A stretch of 64,000 bases of DNA from Metopolophium dirhodum (taxonomy: Eukaryota > Arthropoda > Insecta > Hemiptera > Aphididae): the NCBI RefSeq assembly GCF_019925205.1, contig NC_083568.1, positions 27,092,393 to 27,156,392 of the forward strand, given 5' to 3'. The first letter of the stretch is position 1; each line of letters begins with the position of its first letter. The position numbers and the translations under genes are program-made. The notes under the pieces were generated by a model. That model made no database searches. It was not told the origin of the DNA and saw only the letters and a program-made list of their open reading frames with translations. This document shows positions 1-10,592 of this stretch, piece after piece.

Positions 1-1
1 A

Positions 2-397
2 GAAGTTAATTTATGCAATATATACCTTCCCAACCAACATACCTTTTCGAAAAAAGACCTCGAAAATATAATTAAGCAACTACCTAAGCCTTTCATTATA
101 ACAGGCGACTTCAACAGTCACAACATCATACGGGGCTCTCAAAATACAGACAATAGAGGAAAAGTAATAGAAAAAATCCTAGAAAGTGAAAACTTGGTAC
201 TACTCAACAGTATGGAACCTACGCGCATAAACCCAATTAACGGTAACCTTTCAAACATTGACCTGACATTTTCAAATGCTTCCCTCGCTCAAAGACTCGA
301 CTGGTCGGTATCAAAAAATATTACCAGCAGTGATCACTTCCCTATTGTCATACAACTCATTACCCGTCATAATGACAGTACCCCCAAACTCGAGAGA
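2..397 (+). pseudogene. LINE endonuclease domain, C-terminal part
   Basis: Frame 2 is open from the window edge to a TAG at 398-400. It contains GDFNSHN, the Asp/Asn catalytic core of exonuclease-endonuclease-phosphatase domains, and SSDHFPIV, matching the conserved SDH motif near the end of such domains. These cut the target DNA before reverse transcription. The TAG lies in the same frame as the reverse transcriptase that follows and probably replaces a Trp codon, so endonuclease and reverse transcriptase were once one polyprotein. The N-terminal half of the domain is outside the window. Confidence 0.8.
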
Positions 398-400
398 TAG

Positions 401-1930
401 AACTTAAAAAACCCCGATTGGCTACTTTTTTCCCAATTGCTCGAAGACAAAGTAACTAATATAAATTTATCTGAGATCAAAAACACTGAAGAACTGGTCG
501 ACGAATTCACAGAATCAATAATCTCAACTGCTAAATTAAGTATAGGAATATCAAAATCCAAAACGCCAAAACCAAAAGTTCCTTGGTGGAATCTAGACAT
601 AAAAAAAGCAATTAAGGACAAAAATGATGCACTTAAAAAATTCCAAAAAACTAATAATCCGGAGGACTTCATTCAACTTAAACAGTTAAGAGCTAAATCA
701 AAATTCTTGATAAAATCAAGCAAAAAGTTGACATGGGAAAAATTCACTAGTAGCATAAACGAAAAAACTGACTCCAAACTAGTTTGGAATAAAATCCAAT
801 CACTTAAAGGACTCCGTCGACACCGAAAAATTAATCTAATCAACACTAACACAAATCTATTATTAAACAACATCGAACAAATATCCAATAACCTAGGCGA
901 ATATTTTTACAACAACAGCAGCGATAAAATCTACAAACCCAACTTTCTAGCTCATAAAGATAAATGCGAGAAAGAAGATATAATTAATACCGCCAATCAA
1001 AACCATGCAGACCAAATCCTCCTCAACAAGCCAATTAACCTTCACGAAATAACGAATATGCTAAAAAAATGTAAAAGCAACAGTCCTGGACCCGACTCTA
1101 TCCCTTACTCGTTCATTCAAAATTTTAGCATTAAAACTCTCGAATTTCTCCTAAGTATATATAATCGAATATGGAATGAGGGACACTGGCCAAAAAAATG
1201 GAAAGCAGGTACCATAATACCAATACTCAAACCCGAAAAAAACCAATTTAAAACTGAGGGATATAGACCCATAACTCTTCTTAATACCATGTGCAAACTA
1301 TTTGAAAAAATAATAAATCACAGACTCTCATGGTTTTTAGAGAAAATATCTATTTTCTCCCCAAAACAAAATGGGTTTAGGAAAAATAGATGCACTATGG
1401 ATAGCTTACACGAAATTAACGAAGAAATCAAACTAACATTAGAAAACAAGCAACTCATGGGCGTAATTAACTTAGATATAGCCAAAGCATATGACACAAC
1501 TTGGAGGCACAACATTATTATCAAACTAAACACAATCCTATGCCAAGGTAGACTGCTCAACATTATAACCAATTTTACCTCAAACCGAAAATTCCAAGTA
1601 AAAGCCAATAACCACTTATCCAGGAAATTCACCCAAGAAAACGGAGTTCCACAAGGTTCTGCTCTTTCAGTAATACTTTTCCTGATTGCAATTAATGACA
1701 TCACTCAAAATTGCAACCCTCCAGTAAAATGCAACTTATTCGCCGACGACTTCAACTACTGGTGTAGGAGCAACAAAGTCGAAACTGTTTAAAACTTTTT
1801 ACAAATAACCACCAACAACCTAGAAAAATGGGCAAACAAAACCGGATTCAACTTCTCTCCTGAAAAGTCCTCTTGTTCATCTTTTACAAAAAAAAAGAGC
1901 CAATGAGCTAGTTATTAAAATAAACGATAC
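401..1930 (+). pseudogene. LINE reverse transcriptase domain
   Basis: The open frame contains the ordered reverse-transcriptase blocks: SPGPDSIPYSFIQN (about 1081), GYRPITLLNTMCKLFEKI (about 1258), KQNGFRKNRCTMD, a first catalytic Asp in LDIAKAYDTTW (about 1473), GVPQGSALSVILF (about 1644) and the active-site box FADD (about 1739). A TAA at 1790-1792, where a Gln codon is expected, interrupts the frame; homology continues through the thumb region (NNLEKWANKTGF) to a frameshift near 1893 in an A-rich run. The protein would have copied the element's RNA at the nicked target. In its present form it cannot be made as one piece. Confidence 0.9.
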
Positions 1931-1958
1931 CCCAATTGCCAACAAAGATTCTGTTAAA

Positions 1959-3361
1959 ATGCTAGGGGTAATATTTGACAAACGTCAAACCTGGTCAACC
2001 TACATAAAACACCTAAAAAAAACCATAAGCAGCTCACTAAAAACAATTAAAATCTTATCACACACTTCATGGGGAGGTGATTCCAAATCTCTAATAAAAA
2101 TATACAACGCAACCATTCAATCCAAAATCAACTACGCGTCAATATTATACAGAACAGCAACCAAATCTACCCTAAAACTGATAGATACTGTTAATAATAG
2201 CGGACTAAGACTAGCAATAGGATGCCTTCCGGAGCAGCCCTACACTCAGCATTTATAACATAGCCGGCATACCCCCTCCTACACTGAGAAGAATAGAACT
2301 ATCCATTAAAAACATCGCTAGACTTGCTAGTCGCAACGGAGACAAATACAGTAACATAAACAATGAAATTGTCAAGCTGACCAATGAAATCGATTTCTCC
2401 TCAGTCAAAATCATCCCTCGTGAATCGTACATAGCCCCCCCTTGGGAAAACAATTACCTAACCAATACCGAGCTAAGCGCCTTATCCAAACCGAACACAG
2501 CCCCCCAGATATTTAAAAGACACTTTCAAGGAATCCTAGATGACTTCAAGAACTTTCAAAAAATCTATACCGATGCCTCAAAGTCATGCAATGGGGTTGG
2601 AATTGCAATCATACTTGAAAATCAAAACTTAACTTTCATGCTTCCCAATGATTGTTCAATATTTTCTGCGGAAGCTCTGGCAATTCTAAAAGCCATAGAA
2701 GTAATAAACACCTCACCACACTCCAATTTTTTAATTCTCAGTGATTCCCTCAGCGCCATAAACAGTGTTAAAAACAAAACCCACCCTGGTGACATTGCCA
2801 TCCTCATCCAAAATAAAATTGACGAAGCTAAACAAAAAAAAAACAAATTATACTAACATGGATTCCAGGGCATACTGGTATCTCAGGTAACGAAACTGCG
2901 GATACATATGCTAATATGGCCATCTCCGACATGAACACGCCATTACTAGACGTCATAACATATGACGACTTTAAAAACTCACTGAAAACATATATTAGAA
3001 AAAAATGGCACATATCCTGGAATAGCCAGAATACTAAATTAAACCAGATCAAGTCAACAACTTTCAGATGGGATAATGCCAACCTCAATCGAAAAGAAGA
3101 AACCGCCTTAAATCGTTTAAGAATAGGACATACTAGACTTACCCATGGATATCTCATGTCCAATGACGAACCCCCCTTCTGTGAAGCCTGCGGCCAACAT
3201 CTCACCGTAAAACACATCTTGACTGAATGTCATGTTTACGACCAGGAGCGAATGGACCTCAACTTAACCGAAACCCTCGACTCAACTCTCGGACCACAAC
3301 CTGATCAGAACAAAAAAACGCTTAAATTTCTTAAGCCAACTAATTTAATTAACAAAATATA
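1959..3361 (+). pseudogene. LINE RNase H domain and Cys/His C-terminus
   Basis: After a connection region (VKMLGVIFD to about 2240) the reading frame shifts near 2225 and again in the A-run near 2850. The RNase H catalytic pattern is visible across the shifts: IYTDASKSCNGVG (about 2562), SAEALAILKAIE (about 2670), LSDSLSAINS (about 2740) and GNETAD (about 2886). The last part (2916-3361) ends with the motif C-x2-C-x7-H-x4-C (CEACGQHLTVKHILTEC) common at the end of RNase H-bearing LINE proteins. RNase H would remove template RNA during second-strand synthesis. The frameshifts mark it as a pseudogene. Confidence 0.85.
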
Positions 3362-3479
3362 ATTGTATCTATGAACCCTGTATCTATACATTATCTAAAT
3401 TGTTATTAAAAATTGTGAACTAATGGCCTTTGCTGCCGAGTTGTTTTTTAAGATCAATAAAAAAAAAAAAAGTATAGGT

Positions 3480-4130
3480 ATAGGTATAGTAAATAATTGG
3501 ATATTAGTATATAATAATATCATAGTTAGTTTATATTAATAATCGAGAATAAATTATTCACTAACACTTCTATAAAATAATATAATATTATATTATACCA
3601 TAGGTATTCATATAAAATAGTATAACGAATAATATTATATAAATAAAGAAATAGTAAATAATTGAATATTATTATATTGTATATAATAATAATATCATAA
3701 GTTTATTTAGTTATTTAAACGAACATTTCATATTTAATATTAATAATCGAAAATTATTCGATGACATTATACGTTTCTATAAAATAGTATAATTTTAAAT
3801 GAATATAAAATTATATAGTGTATAATAGTAAATATAGAGGATTATTAAATAATTAAATATTATTATATAGTATTTAATAATAATAATAATTAGAATAACA
3901 ATATCTTAGTTTAATTTAATTATTTAAACGAATATTTCATAGTTTATATTATTATTAACACAATCAAGAATTAGTCACCAACATACATTTCTATAAAATA
4001 GTATAATATTATATAAATATAAAATTGTGTAGTGAATAATATTAAATATAAAGGAATAGTAAATAACCAAATATTAGCATTTAGTATAGATATAATAATA
4101 TAATATAAGTCATAAGAAAAATCTTCGATT
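3480..4130. repeat. AT-rich degenerate tandem repeat, about 4 units of 165-215 bp
   Basis: Diverged copies of a unit starting with AGTAAATAATTGAATATT recur near 3488, 3653, 3843 and 4061. Each also contains TTTCTATAAAATAGTATAAT and, in most, TATTTAAACGAA-like words. No open reading frame of note is present. The array lies between the LINE poly-A and the first recognisable DNA of the outer Polinton. Confidence 0.6.
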
Positions 4131-4309
4131 CTATAATTATTTATGTCTCTATATTAGGTTTCATTAAATATGGTGCTGAATACAATAAGGCTATGTGTAT
4201 TGCGGTCGGACAACATTCATTAAGTGAGTAGTATTTATATTATATTATTTAAATGTATTAAGCTCAATAATAATAATAATTATTATTTTATTTGATAAGG
4301 TTCGGGTGT

Positions 4310-5860
4310 ATTGGATAGTGTAGCGTCCTCGTCAAATGCGAATGTTATCATTCCGCCGCAAGCCCCCACCCCTCGCACTACGTCAGTTAAACGTACTAAA
4401 CCCAACTCGGCGCGTAACATTGTAAGTTTAAAAAGGCCCGCATAGGAATGGTTAATACGCCGGGTTTTATCGAGCTCGACTCTTCGCTGGATAGGACCGT
4501 AGTATGGTATTATAGGGGGAATACTGACAACTGTCTGAGCTATCCAGCGTTTTTAGAGTCGATAAAACTCGAGTTGGTGAGTAAAATCAATTATTGCGTA
4601 CGTATTAACCCTATAAAATATAATTTGAAGTTGGAGAGCGTGTACGCACATAGGGAATTACCAGTCGAGGATAGGGCTTTTAAAACCGTGTCGAGGGAGG
4701 TGTATATACATAGCAACGTGAGTGCTATGGTCGATGAGGACTTCGCAGCACTCATGTCAGAGGAGGATAGGTATATTAAAAAGGGGTCGGGTTCACCCTT
4801 TCCAGTATCGATGGCTTGCTGTTAGGTATCTATGAGCATACCCCTCTTGGAGGGTCATCGTATATTCCACTCCCAGAGAACATTATGCGGAAAAAGGCCG
4901 TCATCAATCCTATGAATATTGATGACGATTGCTTCAAGTGGGCTATTCTAGCCAAACACGTTCCAGTAGTTAACCAAAGTCGTGTAGGTCAAAATTATTA
5001 TAATGAGGCGCATCGATACGATTTTTCCGAACTATCCTCCCCGACACCTATATCGGAAATCTGTATATTTGAACGACGAAATAGGGGGTGTCGGTAAATG
5101 TATACGGATTGAAATCTGGTAAGGGGGGTAAAGGGGGGAAGGGTGGTAAGGGGGGAAAAGTCGGTATTGAGAGTGTAGTGTATCCGATCAGAGTTGTTGA
5201 AAACGAGAAGGCTGAACATCTCGACCTGCTCGTGATTGAAGGCTCGGAGCGGATGCACTACACGTACATTTCGAATTTTTCACGGCTGGTACGAACCCAG
5301 AAAACATTACATACCAATCGACTTTTCATTTGTAAGATATGTTTCACCTCGTTCGATGAACGGGTTAAAATTAATAAATTGTGCGGTAATGAGGCTCTCC
5401 AACAACACATGCGGTTATGCGGGCAGAACAAACCTATTTTACCTGTTATGCCCGAGGAGGGGGAAGTGCTCAAGTTTAACGGGTGGGCTAGCATGCAGCG
5501 TCATCCGTTTGCGATATACGCTGATTTTGAAGCCCTCCTGGAAAAACAGACGGAGCGGGTGGGTGCGAGCACTGACGGGATACATGCGCATCATCCGATG
5601 AGCTACGGGTACTTTGTGAAGGCGGCGGTGGACGTGCCCGTAGTGATTATGGATAAATACGACATACCACAGGCACCTGTAGTGTATCGCGGGTCGGAAT
5701 CACGTGACGAGGTGGCCAAAAACTTTGTCGCCAGTGTGACCGCGCTTACGACCAGGTTGGGGAACCTACTGAAGGCGACTAATGTGCCGATTTCGATGAG
5801 TGTGGAGGAAGTGCGTGTGCGTAACGCGAAGAATGTGTGCGATATGTGCAAGTTAGCGTT
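4310..5860 (+). pseudogene. Outer Polinton DNA polymerase B, N-terminal half (broken)
   Basis: This half matches residues about 135-650 of the inner polymerase. Visible parts are the PGF(I/V)E start of the body, a Cys/His zinc-type motif (CKICFTSF ... HMRLC) and the 3'-5' exonuclease box YADFEALL near 5518. Frames change near 4437, 4800 and 5088, so at least three frameshifts break it. A Gly/Lys repeat (GKGG units, 5108-5160) is inserted where the inner copy has none. Upstream, 4310-4435 is an exon-like remnant after a TTTGATAAG acceptor; the zinc-finger exon of the inner copy was not found. The gene is cut at 5860 by the inner element and resumes at 22175. Confidence 0.85.
5855..5860. repeat. 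Left 6-bp target-site duplication (AGCGTT)
   Basis: AGCGTT lies directly before the left terminus of the inner element and is repeated directly after its right terminus. Six base pairs is the known duplication size for Polinton insertion. Confidence 0.95.
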
Positions 5861-5891
5861 AGTAGTATCATTTGGGGAGTTCAGACCGCTG

Positions 5892-6131
5892 ATCCCCGCA
5901 TCCCCGCATCCTCCGCATCCCCGCATCCCCGCATCCTCGCATCCCCGCATCCTCCGCATCCCCGCATCCCCGCATCCTCCGCATCCCCGCATCCCCGCAT
6001 CCCCGCATCCCCGCATCCCCGCATCCTCCGCACCCTCCGCAACCTCCCCACCCTCCGCATCCTCCGCATCCCCGCATCCCCGCATCCCCGCACCCTCCGC
6101 ACCCTCCGCACCCTCCGCACCCTCCGCAGCT
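5892..6131. repeat. GC-rich minisatellite in left terminal repeat
   Basis: Units of 8-9 bp, (T)CCGCATCC, repeat head to tail, with later CCGCACCCT variants. The outer roughly 100 bp match the right arm unit for unit, while the inner part differs, so the two arrays have drifted apart in unit order. Long open frames across it (Arg/Gly/Cys/Asp-rich or Pro/His-rich) follow from the repeat and are not genes. Confidence 0.95.
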
Positions 6132-6415
6132 TATCGTTCACGTGCGCGACGTTGTTATCAATAAGTGTAACCTTATCAGTAATTAACTCCTCATTAGTGA
6201 TAACGATTATCCGTAACGTGTGCGGTGTATAAATCTCCTTATCAGTAATTAACTCCTCATTAGTGATAACGATTATCCGTAACGTGTGCGGTGTATAAAT
6301 CTCCTTATCAGTAATTACTACTATCAACGTTGAGTGTGAAATTAAAAATAAACATATATTATTATTAAATATCGTATGACGCATATATTTATTGTTATGA
6401 CGGTGTAGATTTATT

Positions 6416-6676
6416 CAAATAGCCGGAAATCACGAAATAAACGCTTATTGATATAATTCAGAAATATCTACTGTATGTCTACATTTGGAGTACGGTGTAG
6501 GTTTTTTTGAAAACGATCAAATAGCCGAAAATCACGAAATAAACGCTTATTGATATAAATCAGAAATATCTACTGTATGTCTACATTTGGAGTACGGTGT
6601 AGGTTTTTTTTGAAAACGATCAAATAGCCGAAAATCACGAAATAAACGCTTATTGATATAATTCAGAAATATCTAC
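6416..6676. repeat. Subterminal 102-bp repeats, left arm (3 copies)
   Basis: Each copy starts CAAATAGCCGAAAATCACG and contains AAACGCTTATTGATATAA and AGAAATATCTAC. The period is 102-103 bp. The right arm has four copies. Repeated subterminal motifs are often binding sites for an element's own replication or integration proteins; that role is inference here. Confidence 0.9.
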
Positions 6677-6700
6677 AACACGTGAATGTGAAACGGACAC

Positions 6701-6735
6701 TATATAGGCTCCGCAAGAGTCGGCATTCAATCAGT
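6701..6735 (+). promoter_or_regulatory. Core promoter of the left-end gene (TATA box and TCAGT initiator)
   Basis: TATATAG at 6701 is followed 30 bp later by TCAGT at 6731, the arthropod initiator consensus at the usual distance. The pair lies just inside the left terminal repeat and about 110 bp before the start codon at 6847, with no other ATG-initiated long frame between. Confidence 0.6.
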
Positions 6736-6846
6736 CTGTCGTCAAGTGTACACACGTACGATTCTCCTCCGTCTTTATTATATTTGTTAAGTGTTTACAA
6801 TTTTTCCAAGTCTTTATTATTATTATAATAAACAATTTTTAAAAAC

Positions 6847-8022
6847 ATGGCTGGTTCAATTGAAGACAACGCTGCATTATACAAGAAGAAGACCTTTACG
6901 TATGTACCACCATCACCACCGGCTGAACTCATCGAAACCACAAGCTACACGATCAACTTTACAGCACGCAAATTCATACTTGTCGGTGTCGATCCTACTG
7001 ATAATTTTCAAGTCACCGTTCATTTATTAACACCATCGCGTCATGTTAAAATATCGCCGGATTTCCTGAGACGCATATTCTCTATGATGGGGCATATCTT
7101 ATCATTTATATTAGATACGGTCCAGTACAAGCGCATCATATTTCTTGAGACGGAATTTCATAAAATATCCAGTATGGTGTATGGCGGAGAAAATGTGCTA
7201 GTAATAGAGTCAAAAACTCAGGACGGGTGCAGAGTACTGTTAAATCGGGAGGACTTTATTAAGCTTCAATATCTTGAATGTAGTATTTTCGAAAGTATTG
7301 TACGGAAAGAAATAAACACTGCTCCATTAATTACAAGGCAATTTGACGATTTTGCGATGTATCTACATGAGAAATCTGCTCACCTTAAATCACCACCGAA
7401 AAATTTAGAAGATATGTTAATATTCATTAAAAACGTACAAGACGATCGAACGGAGAAAATTTACCCAAACATGATCGGTCAAATACAAATGTATGCAACC
7501 GTACAACTAGCTGAAACTGTGTTACAACAGTTGACGCATGAGGTAATTCATAAATATAGTAGTACATGTGAAAAAAAAAAATATTTAATACAATTTTAGT
7601 TACAGAATGGTCAAATGGATACACCAACGTCTCCAAGCTATTCGCCGGTCAGCAATATATTCAGCATGCACGACGATTCATCTGCACGTGATGGATTTAA
7701 TCAGCCTAAGGATGATATTTTAGCTAAGGTAATTTATATAAACATAGTTTTAAAAATAAAAACACAATATTTATTTTATATTTATTTTTCCCAGGCACTA
7801 GATCATATTGACGGACCTGCACGGACACCAGCCGAGATTCGCAACCCGCAGGCATGCGAGGTAAACGATGGGCCTGATTTTTTCTACCAATTCAGGACGA
7901 TATCACCACCACAACCTTACCCAACTTTCACCGAACATCCAGTGCCATCACACAAACGATCTCAGTCAACCTTCGCCAAGCATCCGACGCCAGTACGTGA
8001 TGTTAAGCGACGTCTATTTTAA
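6847..8022 (+). CDS. Polinton left-end protein of unknown function, 3 exons, 350 aa
   Basis: I do not recognise this protein. The model is exon 6847-7542, a 57-bp intron, exon 7600-7728, a 66-bp intron, exon 7795-8022. Both introns have GT..AG borders, and both junctions keep phase 0, which supports splicing; the second intron is a multiple of three and open, so its retention would also give a protein. The first 230 residues look like a compact globular domain without membrane segments. The C-terminal third is Pro/Ser/Thr-rich with repeated T-(F/V/P)-x-(K/E)-HP words and ends in basic KRRLF. A TATA/initiator pair precedes it and a polyadenylation signal (AATAAA, about 8049) follows. It alone occupies the left end on the plus strand, facing the capsid cluster. 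Confidence 0.7.
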
Positions 8023-8119
8023 TATTTGTATGACTAATTTATATGAAAATAAAACAAGCGTGATACTTAAAAAAAAGTTTTTTATTTATTAAAATAATAG
8101 TAAAGTTTACAATAAGTAT

Positions 8120-9367
8120 TTACAAGGTTCTTACTTCTCCATTAAATGGATTATAATTTATAATTTGGTCATGTAATATTAAGCAATATGCAGATGTTGA
8201 AGCTGGGAACGCTTCGTCTGCTTCTAGTTCAATCCTGAGGTCGACGGTTGATGTTTTCACGTTATCGTTCTGTCTGCTCATGTCAACAACTATAATTGGA
8301 GACAGATTTTTGAAATCTTCTCGATTCAACAGAGGTTTCACATCTTCATGTCCGTAGTAAGATTTCTGGAACTCGGCATACGTGCGATATAATGTCGCCA
8401 TCTTATTCTTGGTAAAGTCACACTGAAAATCTTCATAGGGGAATACTTCTGCGTTTAAATAGACCTTTAGGTTTTTTATTTTACAATGGTCGAAACACGA
8501 CATTGCTTTAGTCGGACTATTTTTCCTAGCGGTTTGAAAACCGATTATTACATACCTAGGTTTTTCTAATTTGTTGGATGTCTTCACTTTCCACGAATGC
8601 GAAGTGTTTTGAGGTAAAAATGGATATTCACACAGTTCCCACGATCTAAACGCACATGTCAGTGGTTTCTGACTATTGATTACTTTCAACAGTCTAATTT
8701 TTTCTCTGTCACTAACTCTCACTATAGGCATCCGCCACAATATTTTTGTTATGTTTATTTTAACGTCTTTTAGTTTAGGAGCGTCTGCGACAACTTCATT
8801 ATTTTTAAACTGCTTGATGGCATTGATATCAATCGATGCTCTATTTAATATAAGTTGCTGATTACAGTTTATTAAAATTCGCTTATAATCTTCACAAAAA
8901 CCAAACAAATCTTTAAGATTAATACATCCGTTAAAATGGTCGTTATCGATAAAATCTTTATTAGCAGTTTTAATTTCGCTATCCCAAGCAGCATTATGAC
9001 GCGATGAAATATTTGTTTTATTATACGAGCAATATCCTTTTAATGTGGACGATATACCCGGATTGACGAGTTTCTGAATTTGAGTACCGTTTATTTCGTA
9101 TTTCATTTCAGAGAAAAGAAATGCCAGTCCGTTGTTTATGAATCTAATCTCGTCAGTTATTTCCACAGGTTTGATTATTGTCCCCTCGATGTAAATATAA
9201 CTCTCACATGGTAAAGTATAAGACTCTGTGTTATGCAGAGCAATACGCACCTCATCGTTATTGGAAAGAGCAGATGTTGAATACGGTAAAAAAGAATGAT
9301 AGTCAATTTGAGTTATTTTACAATCGTCGGTGTATCCAGCCGTTACATCCAAATACAAATCGTCCAT
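8120..9367 (-). CDS. Polinton major capsid protein (double jelly-roll), 415 aa
   Basis: The 415-aa protein is recognised as the Polinton major capsid protein from family features: an N-terminal SALSNNDEVRIAL-type segment, LPCESYIYIEG, a mid-protein FRSWELCEYPFLP block, LEKPRYVIIGFQTARKN, an ESYYG-like KSYYGHEDV, and the ending with AYCLILHDQIINYNP near the C-terminus. The family folds as a double jelly-roll like adenovirus hexon and forms the icosahedral shell. The frame is intact. It is the last gene of the minus-strand capsid cluster, only 1 nt after the small basic gene upstream. AATAAA signals on the minus strand lie just beyond its stop. Fold and role come from family knowledge, not from this sequence alone. 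Confidence 0.88.
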   Translation of the reverse strand: MDDLYLDVTAGYTDDCKITQIDYHSFLPYSTSALSNNDEVRIALHNTESYTLPCESYIYIEGTIIKPVEITDEIRFINNGLAFLFSEMKYEINGTQIQKLVNPGISSTLKGYCSYNKTNISSRHNAAWDSEIKTANKDFIDNDHFNGCINLKDLFGFCEDYKRILINCNQQLILNRASIDINAIKQFKNNEVVADAPKLKDVKINITKILWRMPIVRVSDREKIRLLKVINSQKPLTCAFRSWELCEYPFLPQNTSHSWKVKTSNKLEKPRYVIIGFQTARKNSPTKAMSCFDHCKIKNLKVYLNAEVFPYEDFQCDFTKNKMATLYRTYAEFQKSYYGHEDVKPLLNREDFKNLSPIIVVDMSRQNDNVKTSTVDLRIELEADEAFPASTSAYCLILHDQIINYNPFNGEVRTL

Positions 9368-9368
9368 A

Positions 9369-9551
9369 TTAAATAGCGTTCAGCGAGCGTAGAAAAGCCA
9401 AATTATCTGCTGTTAGACTATGATCAACTTGTTTACGTTTCGAATATTTCTTCTTCTTCGGAGTTGTTACCTTTCTACTGTTTTTAATACGACTGACAGG
9501 TTTTACATAATATGTAGTCCTATTTATATTACAAAATTTCAGACCCATCAC
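9369..9551 (-). CDS. Small basic protein of the Polinton capsid cluster, 60 aa
   Basis: This 60-aa frame is strongly basic (run KKKKYSKRKQ) and ends in the short hydrophobic motif NLAFLRSLNAI. It overlaps the minor capsid gene upstream by 4 nt (ATGA) and ends 1 nt before the major capsid start. A small basic gene at this place is usual in Polintons of this type; it may be a virion DNA-condensing or maturation protein, but that is inference. Confidence 0.65.
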   Translation of the reverse strand: MMGLKFCNINRTTYYVKPVSRIKNSRKVTTPKKKKYSKRKQVDHSLTADNLAFLRSLNAI

Positions 9552-10261
9552 AAGTCTTGAATTAATAATCGTATCGATACTGGCTCGCCTCGTAGATCGA
9601 CCAACTCGTTGTCTTGATTTTTTAAAATTATACTCGCGTGCGTTATAGATGTAGAATTAATTGGGTAAAATACCAAATGTGTTGGAACCTCTATTATTTT
9701 ATAACCTGGAGGTACATTCGGGTAAAACTCATGTATTGTATGGCACTGCTTACCGTTAACGAATGAACCCATAACCAGATTTGAGTCGATATATATACAG
9801 TTTGTTTTAGTAATATTGACCAACGCATCTGATACGTGATTGACATTAGCACCATACTTACGGTTTTTAAACCCCAATAACTGTCCTATACTATCAGACA
9901 TGGAAAAATCTACAGTTTCGCTACAAAACATTGAGCATTTTAATGTAATATTATCTGCTCTCAACATGAATAAAGTATCTGAATTAGGTAATACACGTAT
10001 TATTGCCGCTTCGATTTCCTTCAACTCATAAGATCCAGTGGGTATTGTATAGCTTCCGCTTGTACGCTTACCAGCGATATTATTTGTGATTCCTATTTTG
10101 CTGCATTTTTCGTTTACATTAGGTATAGAATTATTTGTTTGAAAACCCAGCAGACAGATTTTAGCATTTTTACTGACTTCTATAGGTGGAAAAAAGTCGC
10201 ATGACAATTCACTCGAGTTGCCGGTTAACGTTATAGTGTACATGATAAAAATTGTAAGCAC
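9548..10261 (-). CDS. Polinton minor capsid (penton-like) protein, 237 aa
   Basis: The protein shows the Polinton minor capsid pattern: an early ICLLGFQTNNSIPN segment, a SGSYTIPTGSYELKEIEAAI helix-strand region, SIGQLLGFKNRKY in the middle and a C-terminal NELVDLRGEPVSIRL. In the family this is a single jelly-roll protein at the capsid vertices. The start is uncertain: the methionine at residue 7 (MYTITLTGN) begins the conserved part and is the likelier start, since the first residues overlap the protease gene. The frame is intact and lies within the minus-strand capsid cluster, overlapping both neighbours. Confidence 0.82.
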   Translation of the reverse strand: MLTIFIMYTITLTGNSSELSCDFFPPIEVSKNAKICLLGFQTNNSIPNVNEKCSKIGITNNIAGKRTSGSYTIPTGSYELKEIEAAIIRVLPNSDTLFMLRADNITLKCSMFCSETVDFSMSDSIGQLLGFKNRKYGANVNHVSDALVNITKTNCIYIDSNLVMGSFVNGKQCHTIHEFYPNVPPGYKIIEVPTHLVFYPINSTSITHASIILKNQDNELVDLRGEPVSIRLLIQDL

Positions 10262-10569
10262 AAGTGACCACAGTTTGTTGTATTATATTTTTGATGTCTA
10301 TCGTAATTATATTCGATACTGCACCCGTTGAAATATTTCTGTAATTCTAACGGAGGGGGTAAGTTTCCGTAGCTGTCAAAATATTTAACTTGTTTTCCGA
10401 TTTTCTTATACGCTACCCAATGAGTACCTGTACCGATTTCAGTGTCTAAATTAACTACAGCCGACTCTTGATTTTTTAAACGTTGTGGCAACTTGTCTCT
10501 AGAAAATACGCCAATGAAATGAGGTATTTTCAACATGACAGCGTATTTTATAACCTCATAATCGAACAA
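10231..10569 (-). CDS. Polinton adenovirus-type cysteine protease, 112 aa
   Basis: The catalytic order of C5-type (Ulp1-like) proteases is visible: His in GTHWVAY (about residue 48), Asp in KYFDSYG (about residue 64) followed by the usual LPPP-like stretch, and Cys in TTNCGHLCLQFL near the C-terminus (about residue 101). The enzyme would cleave capsid precursors during particle maturation. At 112 aa it fits the short Polinton form. Its 3' end overlaps the minor capsid gene by 31 nt in another frame, a tight packing seen across this cluster. All three catalytic residues are present, so it looks functional. Confidence 0.9.
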   Translation of the reverse strand: MFDYEVIKYAVMLKIPHFIGVFSRDKLPQRLKNQESAVVNLDTEIGTGTHWVAYKKIGKQVKYFDSYGNLPPPLELQKYFNGCSIEYNYDRHQKYNTTNCGHLCLQFLSCTL

Positions 10570-10592
10570 CGCTCTATCGGGTAACGTAACAA

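Larger units (their letters stand above)
1..3471 (+). mobile_element. Non-LTR (LINE) retrotransposon with RNase H, 5' end outside window, decayed
   Basis: The stretch reads, on the plus strand, as the end of an apurinic-type endonuclease, a reverse transcriptase with the FADD box, a connection region, an RNase H and a Cys/His C-terminal motif, then a short 3' untranslated region and a poly-A run at 3459-3471. This order is that of LINE families carrying RNase H after the reverse transcriptase (I-like group). At least two in-frame stops (398-400, 1790-1792) and three frame changes (near 1893, 2225 and 2850) show it is dead. The 5' part lies outside the window. A related 3' fragment lies at 37383-37780. 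Confidence 0.9.
5861..6676. repeat. Left inverted terminal repeat of inner Polinton
   Basis: From the tip inward it holds about 30 bp of unique sequence, a GC-rich minisatellite (5892-6131), a 66-bp duplicated block (CTTATCAGTAATTAACTCC units near 6171, 6237 and part at 6303), an AT-rich stretch, and three copies of a 102-103-bp subterminal repeat (starting near 6416, 6519 and 6621). The same blocks occur in inverted order at 21188-22174. Confidence 0.93.

Noticed and set aside
4140..4310. Upstream zinc-finger exon of the outer polymerase
   Set aside because: No C2H2 pattern is present; only a weak exon-like stretch (about 4160-4228) that I cannot support.
5881..6384. Arg/Gly/Cys/Asp-rich and Pro/His-rich frames over the left terminal repeat
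   Set aside because: They arise from the 8-9-bp minisatellite, occur in several frames at once and recur in the right arm.
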